From Clostridiales bacterium (GTDB lineage: Bacteria > Bacillota > Clostridia > Oscillospirales > Acutalibacteraceae): a stretch of 64,000 bases of DNA. Below the pieces are notes generated by a model, which searched no databases, was not told the DNA's origin, and worked only from the letters and a program-made list of their open reading frames with translations. This document shows, in pieces, positions 32,843-41,249 of this stretch; the stretch's first letter is position 1; each line of letters opens with the position of its first letter. The stretch is taken from the NCBI GenBank assembly GCA_019422525.1, contig JAHZDE010000007.1:1-64000 (forward strand). The letters are read 5' to 3'. A program made the position numbers and the translations under genes.

Positions 32843-33538
32843 TTAGGCTTTTCGGCGAAGAGTCTTTAAGTAAGCTTTTTGTTCAGGGAAAATACGCCGG
32901 CTCTCAATGGCTTTCTGGATGGTTTTATTGTGTGTCCAGAGTGGGAGTCGGTTTTCTTGTAAATAGGGGATGGTAGCCTCATACTGCTTTGCCAGAGCCG
33001 TAGCAAAATACCAGGCGACCATCATGTTGATGTAGTATTCTTGGCGCTGGATGCTCGATGCCCAGGCAAGATATTGAGGTTCAAAGGCTTCATCCAGATA
33101 AAAGGTCAGCAACATTCCAACGGCAAAACGGACGGTATAGACATGCTGTTGTTTCATCCAGAGATGGAGCTGCTGGGGAAGCTGCGAAGGATGTTTTTCA
33201 AAAGCTTTGGGCCGAAGCAAGTCACAGGTAGCCCAGTTGTCCACATAAGGCAGAAATCGCTCCAAGGCCGCAATGGTTTTATCATAATCAGTATATTGGC
33301 AAAGTAAAAGCCCGTGTAGATTGTCTTCATCATAATAGGAGTGGGGGAGAGTCTCTAAAAATTCTGTAGCCTCTATAGAGCCCTTTATTTCCCGGGCAAC
33401 TTTACGCAGCTGTGGCATCCGCACCCCGATAACCTTGTCGGGAGTGATGGATGGTGTCAGCTTGCACTGGAAATCCCGGTAGGAGGTATCCTGCAATGCA
33501 AACAATTTGTTTTGAATAGCCTGGAGTGATGCGGTCAT
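32843..33538 (-). CDS. DNA alkylation repair protein (AlkD-like)
   Basis: A 231-residue HEAT-like helical glycosylase. AlkD enzymes cut out bulky or positively charged alkylated bases without flipping them. YVDNWATCDLLRPKAF carries the catalytic-type Asp and Trp, GVRMPQLRKVAREI fits the N-terminal repeat, and MMVAWYFATAL a late repeat. Full length for the family. Third gene of a minus-strand operon after PDF-like and SDR genes. Confidence 0.88.
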   Translation of the reverse strand: MTASLQAIQNKLFALQDTSYRDFQCKLTPSITPDKVIGVRMPQLRKVAREIKGSIEATEFLETLPHSYYDEDNLHGLLLCQYTDYDKTIAALERFLPYVDNWATCDLLRPKAFEKHPSQLPQQLHLWMKQQHVYTVRFAVGMLLTFYLDEAFEPQYLAWASSIQRQEYYINMMVAWYFATALAKQYEATIPYLQENRLPLWTHNKTIQKAIESRRIFPEQKAYLKTLRRKA

Positions 33539-33579
33539 TCTATCCGTCCTTTCCTTATAGGTTCGGGTTGTGGAAGTAT

Positions 33580-34290
33580 TTACAGTTCCCTATCGAGTTT
33601 CCATCCATAGTCATTGTGATAAATCATCAAATGGGTCATCCCGCCGTCTACACAAATATTTTCTCCGGTAATAAAACTTGCCTTCTCCGAGCTCAGATAA
33701 AGCACTAGATTTGCAATATCCATGGGATTTCCTACACGCCCCGCAGGATGCTGAAAGACATCAGGGCCGCTATAAACCGTGTCTGTGGTATCAATCCAAC
33801 CAGGAGAAATAGAATTTACCCGTACTTTTCCCGAAAGGCTGACGGCGAGGGCATGGGTAAGCGCGGCAATGCCACCTTTGGCGGCGGTATAGCTTTCCGT
33901 ATTAGGCTGACTCATTCGATCACGGCTGGAAGAAATATTGATAATGGAAGCGCCCGGCGTGAAATAGGGAAGAAATAGCTGGGTCAAATAAAAAGGAGCA
34001 GCTACCCCTACCCGCAAAGCACACAAAAACTCATCATAAGTGCAATTGTCAATCCCCTTAAATAGAGGCATGGCGTTGTTTACTAACACGTCTACTTGTC
34101 CATAATCGGCAATTACTTTTTCGGTAAAGCGCCGCAAAGTGGCTTCATCGGCCAAATCTCCCACGAAATAGGGATTCTCTAACAAATCAATTACGCAGAC
34201 ATTGGCGCCTGCCTTTTTAAATTCGTCGCAAATACATTTTCCAATTCCACGAGCACCGCCGGTTACGACAACGGTTTTATTATGAAACAT
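33580..34290 (-). CDS. Short-chain dehydrogenase/reductase
   Basis: A 236-residue classical SDR. TGGARGIG (residues ~10-17) binds NAD(P), NNAMPLF is the NNAG variant, and the catalytic set is Ser in NISSSRDRM with YTAAK (Tyr-x-x-x-Lys). VRVNSISPGWIDT and FITGENICVDGGMT are the late family motifs. Substrate unknown. It lies between the PDF-like and AlkD genes with short gaps (22 and 41 bases), so one operon. Confidence 0.9.
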   Translation of the reverse strand: MFHNKTVVVTGGARGIGKCICDEFKKAGANVCVIDLLENPYFVGDLADEATLRRFTEKVIADYGQVDVLVNNAMPLFKGIDNCTYDEFLCALRVGVAAPFYLTQLFLPYFTPGASIINISSSRDRMSQPNTESYTAAKGGIAALTHALAVSLSGKVRVNSISPGWIDTTDTVYSGPDVFQHPAGRVGNPMDIANLVLYLSSEKASFITGENICVDGGMTHLMIYHNDYGWKLDREL

Positions 34291-34312
34291 ATAAAAATTC
34301 CTCCATATTCTA

Positions 34313-34723
34313 TCAAATCAGAATTCCTGCGCAGTGATCCAATTCGTGCTGAATAATTTGGGCAGTCCATCCATGGAAGGTTTTAAGGCGTTGCTGAAAC
34401 TGCTCATTTTCATATTGAACCTTGATAGATTTCCACCGTTTGGTTTTTCGGGTACCGGGCAAGGAAAGACAGCCTTCTTCGGTTTCAAAAGGTTCTGATT
34501 TCTTGACAATTTTCGGGTTAAACATGATCATATAGGTTCCCTCGTTGTCAAAGGCAATGATGCTTTTTTTAACGCCTATCATATTGGCCGCCATCCCCAC
34601 GCACTCTTCTTGATGTGCTTGCAAGGTTTCCAAAAGGTCTTGTGCAGTGTGCAGGTCGCTTTTCGTGGCTGGCTCTGCTTTCTGGGCTAAAAACAGTGGG
34701 TCTTTCATAATCTCCCGTATCAT
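34313..34723 (-). CDS. Peptide deformylase-like protein
   Basis: A 136-residue PDF-family protein. Motif 2 is EEGCLSLPG and motif 3 is QIIQHELDHCAGILI, so the metal ligands Cys, His, His and the catalytic Glu are all present. Motif 1 reads CVGMAANMIG: the usual Gln of GxGxAAxQ is Asn. PDFs remove the formyl group from new proteins; this variant class is common in Clostridia but its activity is less clear. Start at ATG 34723 has GGAGG eight bases upstream. First gene of the PDF-SDR-AlkD operon. Confidence 0.87.
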   Translation of the reverse strand: MIREIMKDPLFLAQKAEPATKSDLHTAQDLLETLQAHQEECVGMAANMIGVKKSIIAFDNEGTYMIMFNPKIVKKSEPFETEEGCLSLPGTRKTKRWKSIKVQYENEQFQQRLKTFHGWTAQIIQHELDHCAGILI

Positions 34724-34809
34724 GGTCAAATCCTCCCTGGTAATGATGGCAGTTATACAAATGAATAACCTTTCCGATGGTATAGTGAGCGGGTTACAGG
34801 CTTCTTTTT

Positions 34810-34839
34810 AAGGGTACATCACCCTTTTCAAAAAGTCAA
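34810..34839 (-). promoter_or_regulatory. Operator-like inverted repeat with -35 box before the PDF operon
   Basis: AAGGGT-N5-ACCCTT (34810-34826) is a perfect inverted repeat directly downstream, on the minus strand, of TTGACT (34839-34834). A clear -10 is not visible, so this is a tentative regulated promoter. Confidence 0.4.
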
Positions 34840-34849
34840 CGAAGAAAGG

Positions 34850-35100
34850 GTGGGGAACTATCATACGAATCCCGTCTGCGTGATAGAAAACATGCCGTGA
34901 TTTTGGGTGTTATTGTGATCTATGTTATGGAGTTTAAGCGAATTAAGTTGAAAGAGAGTATAGCCATATTTCTCGACAAGCTGGAGCATTTGAAAAATCT
35001 TTCTAAGGAAAGCTGCGGGAGATTTCTCAGACCAATTTGGAAAAAGCAAAATCATCTGTAAAGCCAGTTTTGTAATGTGCAGTTACCCATTGATAAAAAC
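34850..35100. other. Short stretch without a supported gene
   Basis: Both strands stay open for a while (plus 34861-35055 without a good start; minus 35055-34861, 64 codons), but neither has a convincing RBS or known motif. It could be a small-gene remnant. Confidence 0.4.
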
Positions 35101-35141
35101 GAACTCCCAAATGTATTCAAACGACATTTGGGAGTTTATTT
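35101..35141 (-). terminator. Terminator of the lipoprotein gene
   Basis: AACTCCCAAATGT and ACATTTGGGAGTT form a 13-bp stem with T runs readable on either strand; it lies just past the minus-strand stop at 35173. Confidence 0.8.
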
Positions 35142-35172
35142 TTTATTAGGTAGACTATCCGGTATAAAGGTA

Positions 35173-35679
35173 TCATATGGTTGTGTCAAAAAAATCATCA
35201 ATAAGAGATTCAAACGAACCGTAGCTGCTGAATGACCCAATAAAATCTATCACCTCTCCGCTTTCAAAATATGTACCAATATATCCTTGAAATGTTTTTT
35301 CCTCCTGGTTGCAGTTGAGAATCAAAAAATCTCCTTGGGAATAACAAATTCTAATGCAAATTCCTTGGGGAGAATCGTAGGCATAATACTGGTTCAAAAT
35401 ATCTACTTTAGAGAGCTGTTTTAAAAAATCAGACTTCTTATCGTTGTCTAATGTTTGAATGACTGTCACTTGGGAGCTTTTAAATGGCGCGAGATCAGAC
35501 GAATGGTCAGAAACCCAAAAAGTAAATTGGTGCTGGTCGGGATTGTCATACTGAATCAGCTCGACGCGGACTGCCTTATCGTTCAAGTCTTGATAATCGA
35601 ATCGATAAGAGGACGGATCACAAGCTCCAAAAACAAGGCATAGCAGAAGCAAACCAATTAGCAAGGCTACCTTTTTCAT
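35173..35679 (-). CDS. Uncharacterised lipoprotein
   Basis: A 168-residue protein with a lipoprotein signal: MKKVALLIGLLLLCLVFGAC, Cys20 after a FGAC lipobox. The mature part (SSYRFDYQDLNDKAVRVELIQYDN...) is hydrophilic, with beta-rich segments and no family I recognise. It should sit on the outer face of the membrane. Single gene. Confidence 0.75.
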   Translation of the reverse strand: MKKVALLIGLLLLCLVFGACDPSSYRFDYQDLNDKAVRVELIQYDNPDQHQFTFWVSDHSSDLAPFKSSQVTVIQTLDNDKKSDFLKQLSKVDILNQYYAYDSPQGICIRICYSQGDFLILNCNQEEKTFQGYIGTYFESGEVIDFIGSFSSYGSFESLIDDFFDTTI

Positions 35680-35796
35680 ATCAGCACCCCGTTTTTATTT
35701 AATAGCAGAAAAGGTCTCAAACTGATTTTATTGTATCACGCAGAAACTCAGCTCGTCAATGAAGAAGTCTGTGCGGAAGCAAAACAGCGTAAATAA

Positions 35797-35836
35797 AAAG
35801 CTGAGCCTGGAATGCGGTTTGCATCCGGGCCCAGCT
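35797..35836 (-). terminator. Terminator of tRNA-Pro
   Basis: On the minus strand AAGCTGGGCCCGGATGC pairs with GC(A)TTCCAGGCTCAGCTT and is followed by a T run, directly after the encoded CCA end of the tRNA. Confidence 0.8.
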
Positions 35837-35912
35837 TGGTCGAGGTGACAGGATTCGAACCTGCGGCATCCTGCTCCCAAAGCAGGCGCGCTACCATCTG
35901 CGCTACACCTCG
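35837..35912 (-). tRNA. tRNA-Pro (anticodon TGG)
   Basis: The minus strand gives a 76-base tRNA. The acceptor stem is CGAGGTG/CACCTCG, the anticodon stem CCTGC/GCAGG with loop TTTGGGA (TGG reads CCA Pro), and the T arm has GGTTCGAATCC. The 3' A-CCA is encoded. Confidence 0.95.
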
Positions 35913-35967
35913 AGATATTTATGATGTATATTTAAGAAAGCAACAAAGTTGCAATAGTGCTCTTGTT

Positions 35968-35996
35968 ATTGTACGTGATTTCCCAGAAAAAGTCAA
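35968..35996 (-). promoter_or_regulatory. tRNA-Pro promoter
   Basis: Minus strand TTGACT (35996-35991), 17 bases, TACAAT (35973-35968). Confidence 0.8.
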
Positions 35997-36052
35997 GGAG
36001 AAAGGTGGCCTTGTAAAAACAAAAATCTTTTGAAAAAAATTTAAAAAAAGGC

Positions 36053-36081
36053 TTGCATTTTCAAAAAAGGTGTGGTATTAT
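36053..36081 (+). promoter_or_regulatory. Promoter of the first stand-alone 5S gene
   Basis: TTGCAT (36053-36058), 17 bases, TATTAT (36076-36081), with an A/T-rich UP-like stretch upstream. The second 5S copy has the same geometry. Confidence 0.75.
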
Positions 36082-36115
36082 AATAAAGCTTTCTGAACGG
36101 AAGCAAAACAGAATA

Positions 36116-36231
36116 GTTGGTGTCGATGATAACGAGGGTCCACCTGTTCCCATCCCGAACACAGAAGTTAAGCTCGTTGATGTCGAAAATACTTGGCTGG
36201 CGACGGCCCGGGACGATAGAAAGATGCCAAC
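36116..36231 (+). rRNA. rrf: 5S rRNA, copy 1 (not linked to 23S)
   Basis: A 116-base 5S rRNA. The ends GTTGGTGTC and GATGCCAAC pair as helix I, and CCACCTGTTCCCATCCCGAACACAGAAGTTAAG (in parts) is the conserved helix II/III region. It has its own promoter and terminator and no 16S/23S nearby. It is identical over 128 bases (36105-36232) to the copy at 39716. Confidence 0.97.
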
Positions 36232-36235
36232 AAAA

Positions 36236-36267
36236 AACGGTCATCCAAAAGGGTGACCGTTTTTTTA
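36236..36267 (+). terminator. Terminator of 5S copy 1
   Basis: ACGGTCATCC-AAAA-GGGTGACCGT, then a T run, directly after the 5S gene. Confidence 0.9.
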
Positions 36268-36332
36268 TGCTCATTTATAGGATAAATCCGCAAAATATTC
36301 TTATATTATCGTTTAAAATGTAAAAAAACAAT

Positions 36333-36360
36333 TGACAACACACCTTTCTTGTGGTAAACT
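36333..36360 (+). promoter_or_regulatory. PTS operon promoter
   Basis: TTGACA (36333-36338), 16 bases, TAAACT (36355-36360). Confidence 0.75.
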
Positions 36361-36383
36361 GGACTTGCAAAAAGATGGATAAA

Positions 36384-36415
36384 GGTGTGTTACTGTGTTT
36401 TGTCAGGCACTAACC
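36384..36415 (+). promoter_or_regulatory. RAT site (antiterminator-binding RNA)
   Basis: GGTGTGTTACTG-TGTTTTGTC-AGGCACTAACC matches the ribonucleic antiterminator form seen before BglG/LicT/GlcT-controlled genes. Its 3' half (GCACTAACC) is also the left arm of the terminator, so the two folds exclude each other. Confidence 0.88.
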
Positions 36416-36472
36416 TTGGAACTATTATGTAATGGTATGTAGTAGTTTTTGGTTAGTGCTTTCTTTGTTTTT
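36407..36472 (+). terminator. Leader terminator controlled by the RAT
   Basis: GCACTAACC and GGTTAGTGC pair and are followed by TTTCTTTGTTTTT. It stops transcription before the PTS gene unless the antiterminator holds the RAT. Confidence 0.88.
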
Positions 36473-36541
36473 ATAAGGAAACCCGGGTGAGAAAGCCCTG
36501 ACCGAGACATATCTATATGATTCAGTTAAGGAGGTTACTTT

Positions 36542-38671
36542 ATGAAAGACAAAATCTTTGGCGTATTGCAGCGCGTGGGACGTTCCTTTATGCTTCCCAT
36601 TGCCGTTCTCCCGGTAGCCGGTTTGCTGCTGGGGCTCGGAAGCTCTTTCACCAACGAAACTACGCTGGACATGTACAACCTAACATCGTTTATGGGGCCG
36701 GGAACCATTCCCTACTTCATTTTTTCGGTGTTTAACAGCTGCGGCAGTATTATTTTTGATAACTTGCCGCTAATTTTTGCCATCGGTGTGGCAATTGGTA
36801 TGGCTCGTCAGGAAAAAGAAGTAGCTGCGCTGGCTGCAGGCATTTCTTTCCTGGTGATGCACTCCAGTATTTCTGCTATGATTAACTTGACCGGTGGCCC
36901 GGATAACCTGCTGGAAGGCTCTGTCGCTTCTGTATTGGGGATTCAGTCTCTGCAAATGGGTGCTTTTGGCGGTATCATTGTAGGCCTTGGCGTGGCAGCT
37001 CTGCACAACCGCTTTTATAAAATCCAGCTGCCTCAGGTGGTTTCCTTCTTTGGCGGTACCCGGTTTGTGCCGATTATCAGTACAGTGGTATATGCGCTGG
37101 TAGGCATTTTGATGTTCTTTATTTGGCAGCCCATTCAGCAGGGAATCAACCAGCTGGGAACACTCGTTTATAGCTCTGGTTATTTTGGAACTTTCCTGTT
37201 TGGTATGATTAAGCGTTTGCTCATTCCTTTCGGTCTGCATCATGTTTTCTATTTGCCTTTCTGGCAGACAGCTGTAGGCGGAACTATGGAAGTGGCCGGC
37301 ACTATGGTTTCCGGTGCACAGAATATCTTCTTCGCCCAGTTGGCAGATCCCACGGTCACACACTTCTCTACAGCAGGTACTTGGTGCTTTACCGGCGAGT
37401 TTGTTTTGTATATTTTTGGTTTCCCGGGAGCCGCATTGGCCATGTATCGCTGTGCCCGTCCTGAGCGGAAAAAGCAGGTTGGCGGCTTGCTGTTGTCCGC
37501 TGCTTTGACTTCGATTATTACCGGTATTACGGAACCGCTGGAATTCTCGTTCCTGTTTGTAGCTCCTATGCTGTTTGTTATTAGCGGTGTGTTTGCCGGT
37601 TTGGCTTACATGCTGTGCCATATTTTCAATATCACCGTAGGCCTCACCTTTTCTGGCGGCTTTATTGATCTGGCTTTGTTCGGTATTTTACAGGGCAATG
37701 ATAAAACCAGTTGGTTGTTGATCATCCCACTTGGTATTGTATTCTTCCTGGTGTACTATTTCCTGTTCTCTTTCTTAATTAAAAAGTTTGACTTTAAGAC
37801 ACCTGGACGCGAAGAAGGAGATCAGGAGACAAAGCTCTATACCAAAGCAGACTATAATGCCCGTAAAGCGGAAGGCAATCAGCAGGATGCAGTTTCTGCC
37901 GCAATCACCCAAGGTCTGGGCGGTGCGGATAACATTAAGGATGTGGACTGCTGTGCAACTCGTCTGCGTGTAACAGTACATGACGGCAGCAAGGTAAATC
38001 AGGCTGTACTGAAGACGACAGGCGCTGCTGGAGTCATCCAAAAGGGTGAGGGCGTACAGGTGGTCTATGGACCGCAAGTGAACATTATCAAAGCACATCT
38101 GGAGGATTATCTCCGCAGCGGTGCAGCTTCTGCAGCATCTGCACCGGCAGCACAGGAAGCTCCACAAGCAGAAGCAGAAAAGCCTGTTGAGCATGGTAAG
38201 TTGCTGCGGACCATTGTGATTGGCAGCCCATTCCATGGAGAAGCGGCACCTATTACCGCCTCGCCTGATGAGGCTTTTGCTGAAAAAATGATGGGTGACG
38301 GCGCAACCATCGTTCCCTGCGAAGGTGTTGTGACGGCTCCCTGTGACGCAGAAATCAGCTTTGTATTTGACACCCAGCATGCGTTGGGATTGAAGTTGGA
38401 AGAAGATATTGAAGTGCTCATTCATGTGGGCATTAACACCGTGGCGCTGGAAGGCAAGGGCTTTAAGGCGCTGGTGAAGGAAGGCGATCAGGTGAAGAAA
38501 GGTGACCGCCTGCTGGAATTCGATTTGGACTATATTCGCGAAAACGCTTCCTCCACTTCTTCTCCGGTGCTGTTTACCACAATGGAGGATAATCAGGCTC
38601 TGCGTCTGCTGAAAACCGGTCATATAAAGCCTGGCGAAGATTTGCTGGCCCTGGATATCTACGAATCCTGA
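36542..38671 (+). CDS. PTS glucose-type transporter, EIICBA
   Basis: A 709-residue fused permease. EIIC (1-~425) has ten or so helices and GITEPLEFSFLFVAP, the glucose-family motif. EIIB (~440-525) carries the phospho-Cys in VDCCATRLRV. An Ala/Glu-rich linker leads to EIIA (~555-700) with the phospho-His in VLIHVGINTV. It imports and phosphorylates glucose or N-acetylglucosamine; the exact sugar is not settled by sequence. RBS AAGGAGG. Transcription depends on RAT antitermination in the leader, and the antiterminator is the next gene. Confidence 0.93.
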   Translation: MKDKIFGVLQRVGRSFMLPIAVLPVAGLLLGLGSSFTNETTLDMYNLTSFMGPGTIPYFIFSVFNSCGSIIFDNLPLIFAIGVAIGMARQEKEVAALAAGISFLVMHSSISAMINLTGGPDNLLEGSVASVLGIQSLQMGAFGGIIVGLGVAALHNRFYKIQLPQVVSFFGGTRFVPIISTVVYALVGILMFFIWQPIQQGINQLGTLVYSSGYFGTFLFGMIKRLLIPFGLHHVFYLPFWQTAVGGTMEVAGTMVSGAQNIFFAQLADPTVTHFSTAGTWCFTGEFVLYIFGFPGAALAMYRCARPERKKQVGGLLLSAALTSIITGITEPLEFSFLFVAPMLFVISGVFAGLAYMLCHIFNITVGLTFSGGFIDLALFGILQGNDKTSWLLIIPLGIVFFLVYYFLFSFLIKKFDFKTPGREEGDQETKLYTKADYNARKAEGNQQDAVSAAITQGLGGADNIKDVDCCATRLRVTVHDGSKVNQAVLKTTGAAGVIQKGEGVQVVYGPQVNIIKAHLEDYLRSGAASAASAPAAQEAPQAEAEKPVEHGKLLRTIVIGSPFHGEAAPITASPDEAFAEKMMGDGATIVPCEGVVTAPCDAEISFVFDTQHALGLKLEEDIEVLIHVGINTVALEGKGFKALVKEGDQVKKGDRLLEFDLDYIRENASSTSSPVLFTTMEDNQALRLLKTGHIKPGEDLLALDIYES

Positions 38672-38704
38672 TCGGTTGCTCCAAGATAACAAGGGGGAGT
38701 TTCC

Positions 38705-39547
38705 GTGTATCGAATTACAAAAGTACTGAATCACAATTCTGTTTTGGCAATTGATATGGAAAATCAGAAAGAATGTCTGATTATGGGGAAAGGCGCCGGG
38801 TTTGGAAAAAAGCCCGGTGAACGAGTGGGATGTTTCCCCAATACGGTAACTGCCTATGAATTGGCTCAGACAAGCGACCACGGAAACCCCCGTGATTTGG
38901 TACGCCGTATTGATCCGCTATATCTGGCCATTGCGGACCGGATTGTGGCGGAAGCCCAAAAAGTATTTGGCAGTATCGATACCAGTATTTTAATTCCTAT
39001 GGCGGACCATATTGCTTTTGCAGCCCAGAGAGTTCGAAAAAATGCCCCAATCAGTAATCCATTAACTACTGATATTCGGGCGTTGTTTCCTCAGGAGTTT
39101 CAAGTGGCAGAAACGGCACGAGAAATTATCCGGAAACAGGCTGGGGTAGTCTTTAGCGATGATGAGTTGGGGTATATTGCTCTTCATATTCATTCCTCGC
39201 TGGAATCCATGCAGGTATCTCAGGCTATGCAAACAGCGCGCATCATTCGAGAATGTGTGGAGATGGTGCAAAAGGAAACTGGTATTTCCATGGATATTTC
39301 TTCGCTATCCTATAATCGGCTGATGACACATATTAAATATATGGCGGCACGGATTCTCAAAGGGGAAAAGCTCCATGTAGATGTGAATCATATTATGAAG
39401 GAGACCTGCCCACGGGCATTTCATATTGCAGGACAGATCTGTCGGCAATTACAAGATACGTTACAGCAACCAGTAGACGAGATTGAAGTGGGGTATCTGG
39501 CGATGCATATCGAGCGGGTTTTTGAAATGGAGCAACAGCACGTATAA
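38705..39547 (+). CDS. BglG/LicT-family transcription antiterminator
   Basis: A 280-residue regulator. Residues 1-~55 are the CAT RNA-binding domain (YRITKVLNHNSVLAID...IMGKGAGFGKKPGE). PRD1 (~65-170) has His in PMADHIAFA and GYIALHIHSS; PRD2 (~175-280) has LMTHIKYMAARI and GYLAMHIERV. Those His residues are the sites the PTS phosphorylates. The start is a GTG at 38705 with GGGGGAG upstream. It binds the RAT at 36384 and lets the PTS operon, including itself, be read. Confidence 0.94.
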   Translation: MYRITKVLNHNSVLAIDMENQKECLIMGKGAGFGKKPGERVGCFPNTVTAYELAQTSDHGNPRDLVRRIDPLYLAIADRIVAEAQKVFGSIDTSILIPMADHIAFAAQRVRKNAPISNPLTTDIRALFPQEFQVAETAREIIRKQAGVVFSDDELGYIALHIHSSLESMQVSQAMQTARIIRECVEMVQKETGISMDISSLSYNRLMTHIKYMAARILKGEKLHVDVNHIMKETCPRAFHIAGQICRQLQDTLQQPVDEIEVGYLAMHIERVFEMEQQHV

Positions 39548-39556
39548 ATTTCGGTA

Positions 39557-39608
39557 AAAAGCCCTTCTTCCATGAATGATTGAAAAAATGGAAGGAGGGC
39601 TTTTTTTG
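39557..39608 (+). terminator. Terminator of the PTS operon
   Basis: AAGCCCTTCTTCCAT and ATGGAAGGAGGGCTT form a 15-bp stem followed by eight T. Confidence 0.9.
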
Positions 39609-39652
39609 ATAAGAACAGATTTGAAAAAATTAAAAAAAATTGTAAAAACCCC

Positions 39653-39681
39653 TTGATTTTTACGAAAAAACATGTTATCAT
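39653..39681 (+). promoter_or_regulatory. Promoter of the second 5S gene
   Basis: TTGATT (39653-39658), 17 bases, TATCAT (39676-39681), preceded by A-rich UP-like sequence. Confidence 0.7.
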
Positions 39682-39715
39682 TATAAAACCGTCAGGAAAG
39701 ACGGAAAACAGAATA

Positions 39716-39831
39716 GTTGGTGTCGATGATAACGAGGGTCCACCTGTTCCCATCCCGAACACAGAAGTTAAGCTCGTTGATGTCGAAAATACTTGGCTGG
39801 CGACGGCCCGGGACGATAGAAAGATGCCAAC
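39716..39831 (+). rRNA. rrf: 5S rRNA, copy 2 (not linked to 23S)
   Basis: Identical to the copy exactly 3600 bases upstream, over 39705-39832. Flanking promoter and terminator differ in sequence, so the repeat is confined to the gene itself. Confidence 0.97.
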
Positions 39832-39836
39832 ATCAA

Positions 39837-39867
39837 GCGGCCACCCAATCGGGTGGTCGTTTTTTTG
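39837..39867 (+). terminator. Terminator of 5S copy 2
   Basis: CGGCCACCC-AATC-GGGTGGTCG followed by a T run. Confidence 0.9.
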
Positions 39868-39964
39868 TCGTTTACGATATCCTATATTGGAATACACTGG
39901 CATGGGATAAATCATGATAAATAAAAAAGCGAAGCAGATATCTGCTTCGCTTTTTTTATTTTAT

Positions 39965-41188
39965 TTAAGACAACACATAAATGGTCATCTCACGCACGCC
40001 GAAATTGGCGCATTCCTGATAGGTATCGTAGTACAAATCCGCCATAATATAGCCCATACTTGCAAATCCACCGGTATCTGCTGCCGTGGCATATCCATAA
40101 ACAATGGAGCCATCGGGAGAACAGATATACAGTTTCGAGCCATAGGGGATTACATCAGGGTTCACAGCAATATTGCCGTATTGTGCTGGACGGCCGGTAG
40201 CAGTCCAACCACCACCGGTATAAGCGGTGCAGCGTCCGGTAAGAGCTCTTTTGTAAGAAACTTGGTTGCCATTGTGGTCAACGAGTGTACCGTCAGAAGA
40301 AATACTTGCGTATCCGGAAGGACGCTTTTTGGTACCAACCAATACAACCTTATCTACCGGTTCCTTGGTGATTTCATTAGAAATCTCTTCAGTGTCCACC
40401 ACATTGCCGTTTACCAGCTTGTTGCGATACACAATGGTGCGTTCGCCTTCCACACCTTTGGTCTGTACTTTGGTTTCTCCAACATAGAGAGAAGAAGAAT
40501 CGACCTCTTTTACCGCATAATCTACGGATTCGGTTTTGGTTTCCTCTTCATAAGTGACACGGGAAATATGAATTTCCATGCCTTCGGTCAAAGGTGCATC
40601 CAGTTTTGCATCAGCCGAGTCTTCTTTTCCAAGAGTAACAGAAGCGGCATCCAGTGCAGACTGTACATCACCTTCTTGCAGCAGCAGCTTGTGAGTCTCA
40701 CCATCCGAAATCACATTGACATGGTAATAACGGGTGAGGGAGATCTCGCTGTCTTCTGTCAGGGCCTCATCGCTGTTCATAGACAGCTTGTCATTTTTTC
40801 CGCAGACAAAACCGGCTTTGCTGACTGCCTGGGCCACTGTATCACCATAATACATATCTACGGTGCGGCTTTCGCCATCAGCAGTAACCGTTACGTCAAT
40901 ACCGCGACGAATCGTCAAGGTGTTAGAGTCGGAATCGAACACTACGGAATCATCATCGTTGACAGCATCAATGCGCTGATAACGAATGGCAGTGTCAAGG
41001 ACAGAGTCCTTGGAGGGGTCCATCATACTGATAGAGGTTGTTTCATCGTTGTCCAGAATCGTAACTTCTACGGTCTTTGCCATAACCGTTATGACTGAAC
41101 CAACACAAACCATCATCATGACAGAGAGGGCCGCCACATTACGGGCCACCATATTCAGTTTTTTCTTTGTCAACTTTTTGAAATGCAT
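39965..41188 (-). CDS. 3D/G5-domain wall-active protein (YabE/RpfB-like)
   Basis: A 407-residue exported protein. A hydrophobic N-terminal anchor or signal (MVARNVAALSVMMMVCVGSVITVMA) is followed by ubiquitin-like DUF348 repeats (RRGIDVTVTADGESRTVDMYYGDTVAQAV; YHVNVISDGETHKLLLQEGDV). Then comes a G5 domain (~220-300) and a C-terminal 3D domain with ATGRPA...GSKLYI...TAADTGG, whose three Asp form the lytic site. Relatives cut peptidoglycan during growth or spore germination. Start at 41188 has AAAGGAG; the longer frame has none. A long AT-rich upstream region holds repeated TGTAAC/TGTTAC boxes. Confidence 0.9.
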   Translation of the reverse strand: MHFKKLTKKKLNMVARNVAALSVMMMVCVGSVITVMAKTVEVTILDNDETTSISMMDPSKDSVLDTAIRYQRIDAVNDDDSVVFDSDSNTLTIRRGIDVTVTADGESRTVDMYYGDTVAQAVSKAGFVCGKNDKLSMNSDEALTEDSEISLTRYYHVNVISDGETHKLLLQEGDVQSALDAASVTLGKEDSADAKLDAPLTEGMEIHISRVTYEEETKTESVDYAVKEVDSSSLYVGETKVQTKGVEGERTIVYRNKLVNGNVVDTEEISNEITKEPVDKVVLVGTKKRPSGYASISSDGTLVDHNGNQVSYKRALTGRCTAYTGGGWTATGRPAQYGNIAVNPDVIPYGSKLYICSPDGSIVYGYATAADTGGFASMGYIMADLYYDTYQECANFGVREMTIYVLS

Positions 41189-41249
41189 AAGCTTCTCCTT
41201 TGTCTTGGCCGCCGTCATATCATAAAAAAATAGGAGCGGCAGCATTCAG

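Noticed and set aside
35812..36033. 73-codon frame over tRNA-Pro
   Set aside because: It translates the tRNA gene complement (the familiar GFEPAASCSQS-like artefact).
36053..36323. Repeated short proteins over both 5S copies
   Set aside because: Identical peptides at 36 and 39.7 kb come from the 5S rRNA sequence, not from genes.
39914..41098. 394-codon open frame antisense to the 3D protein
   Set aside because: The minus-strand frame has G5 and 3D domain motifs; the plus frame has none.
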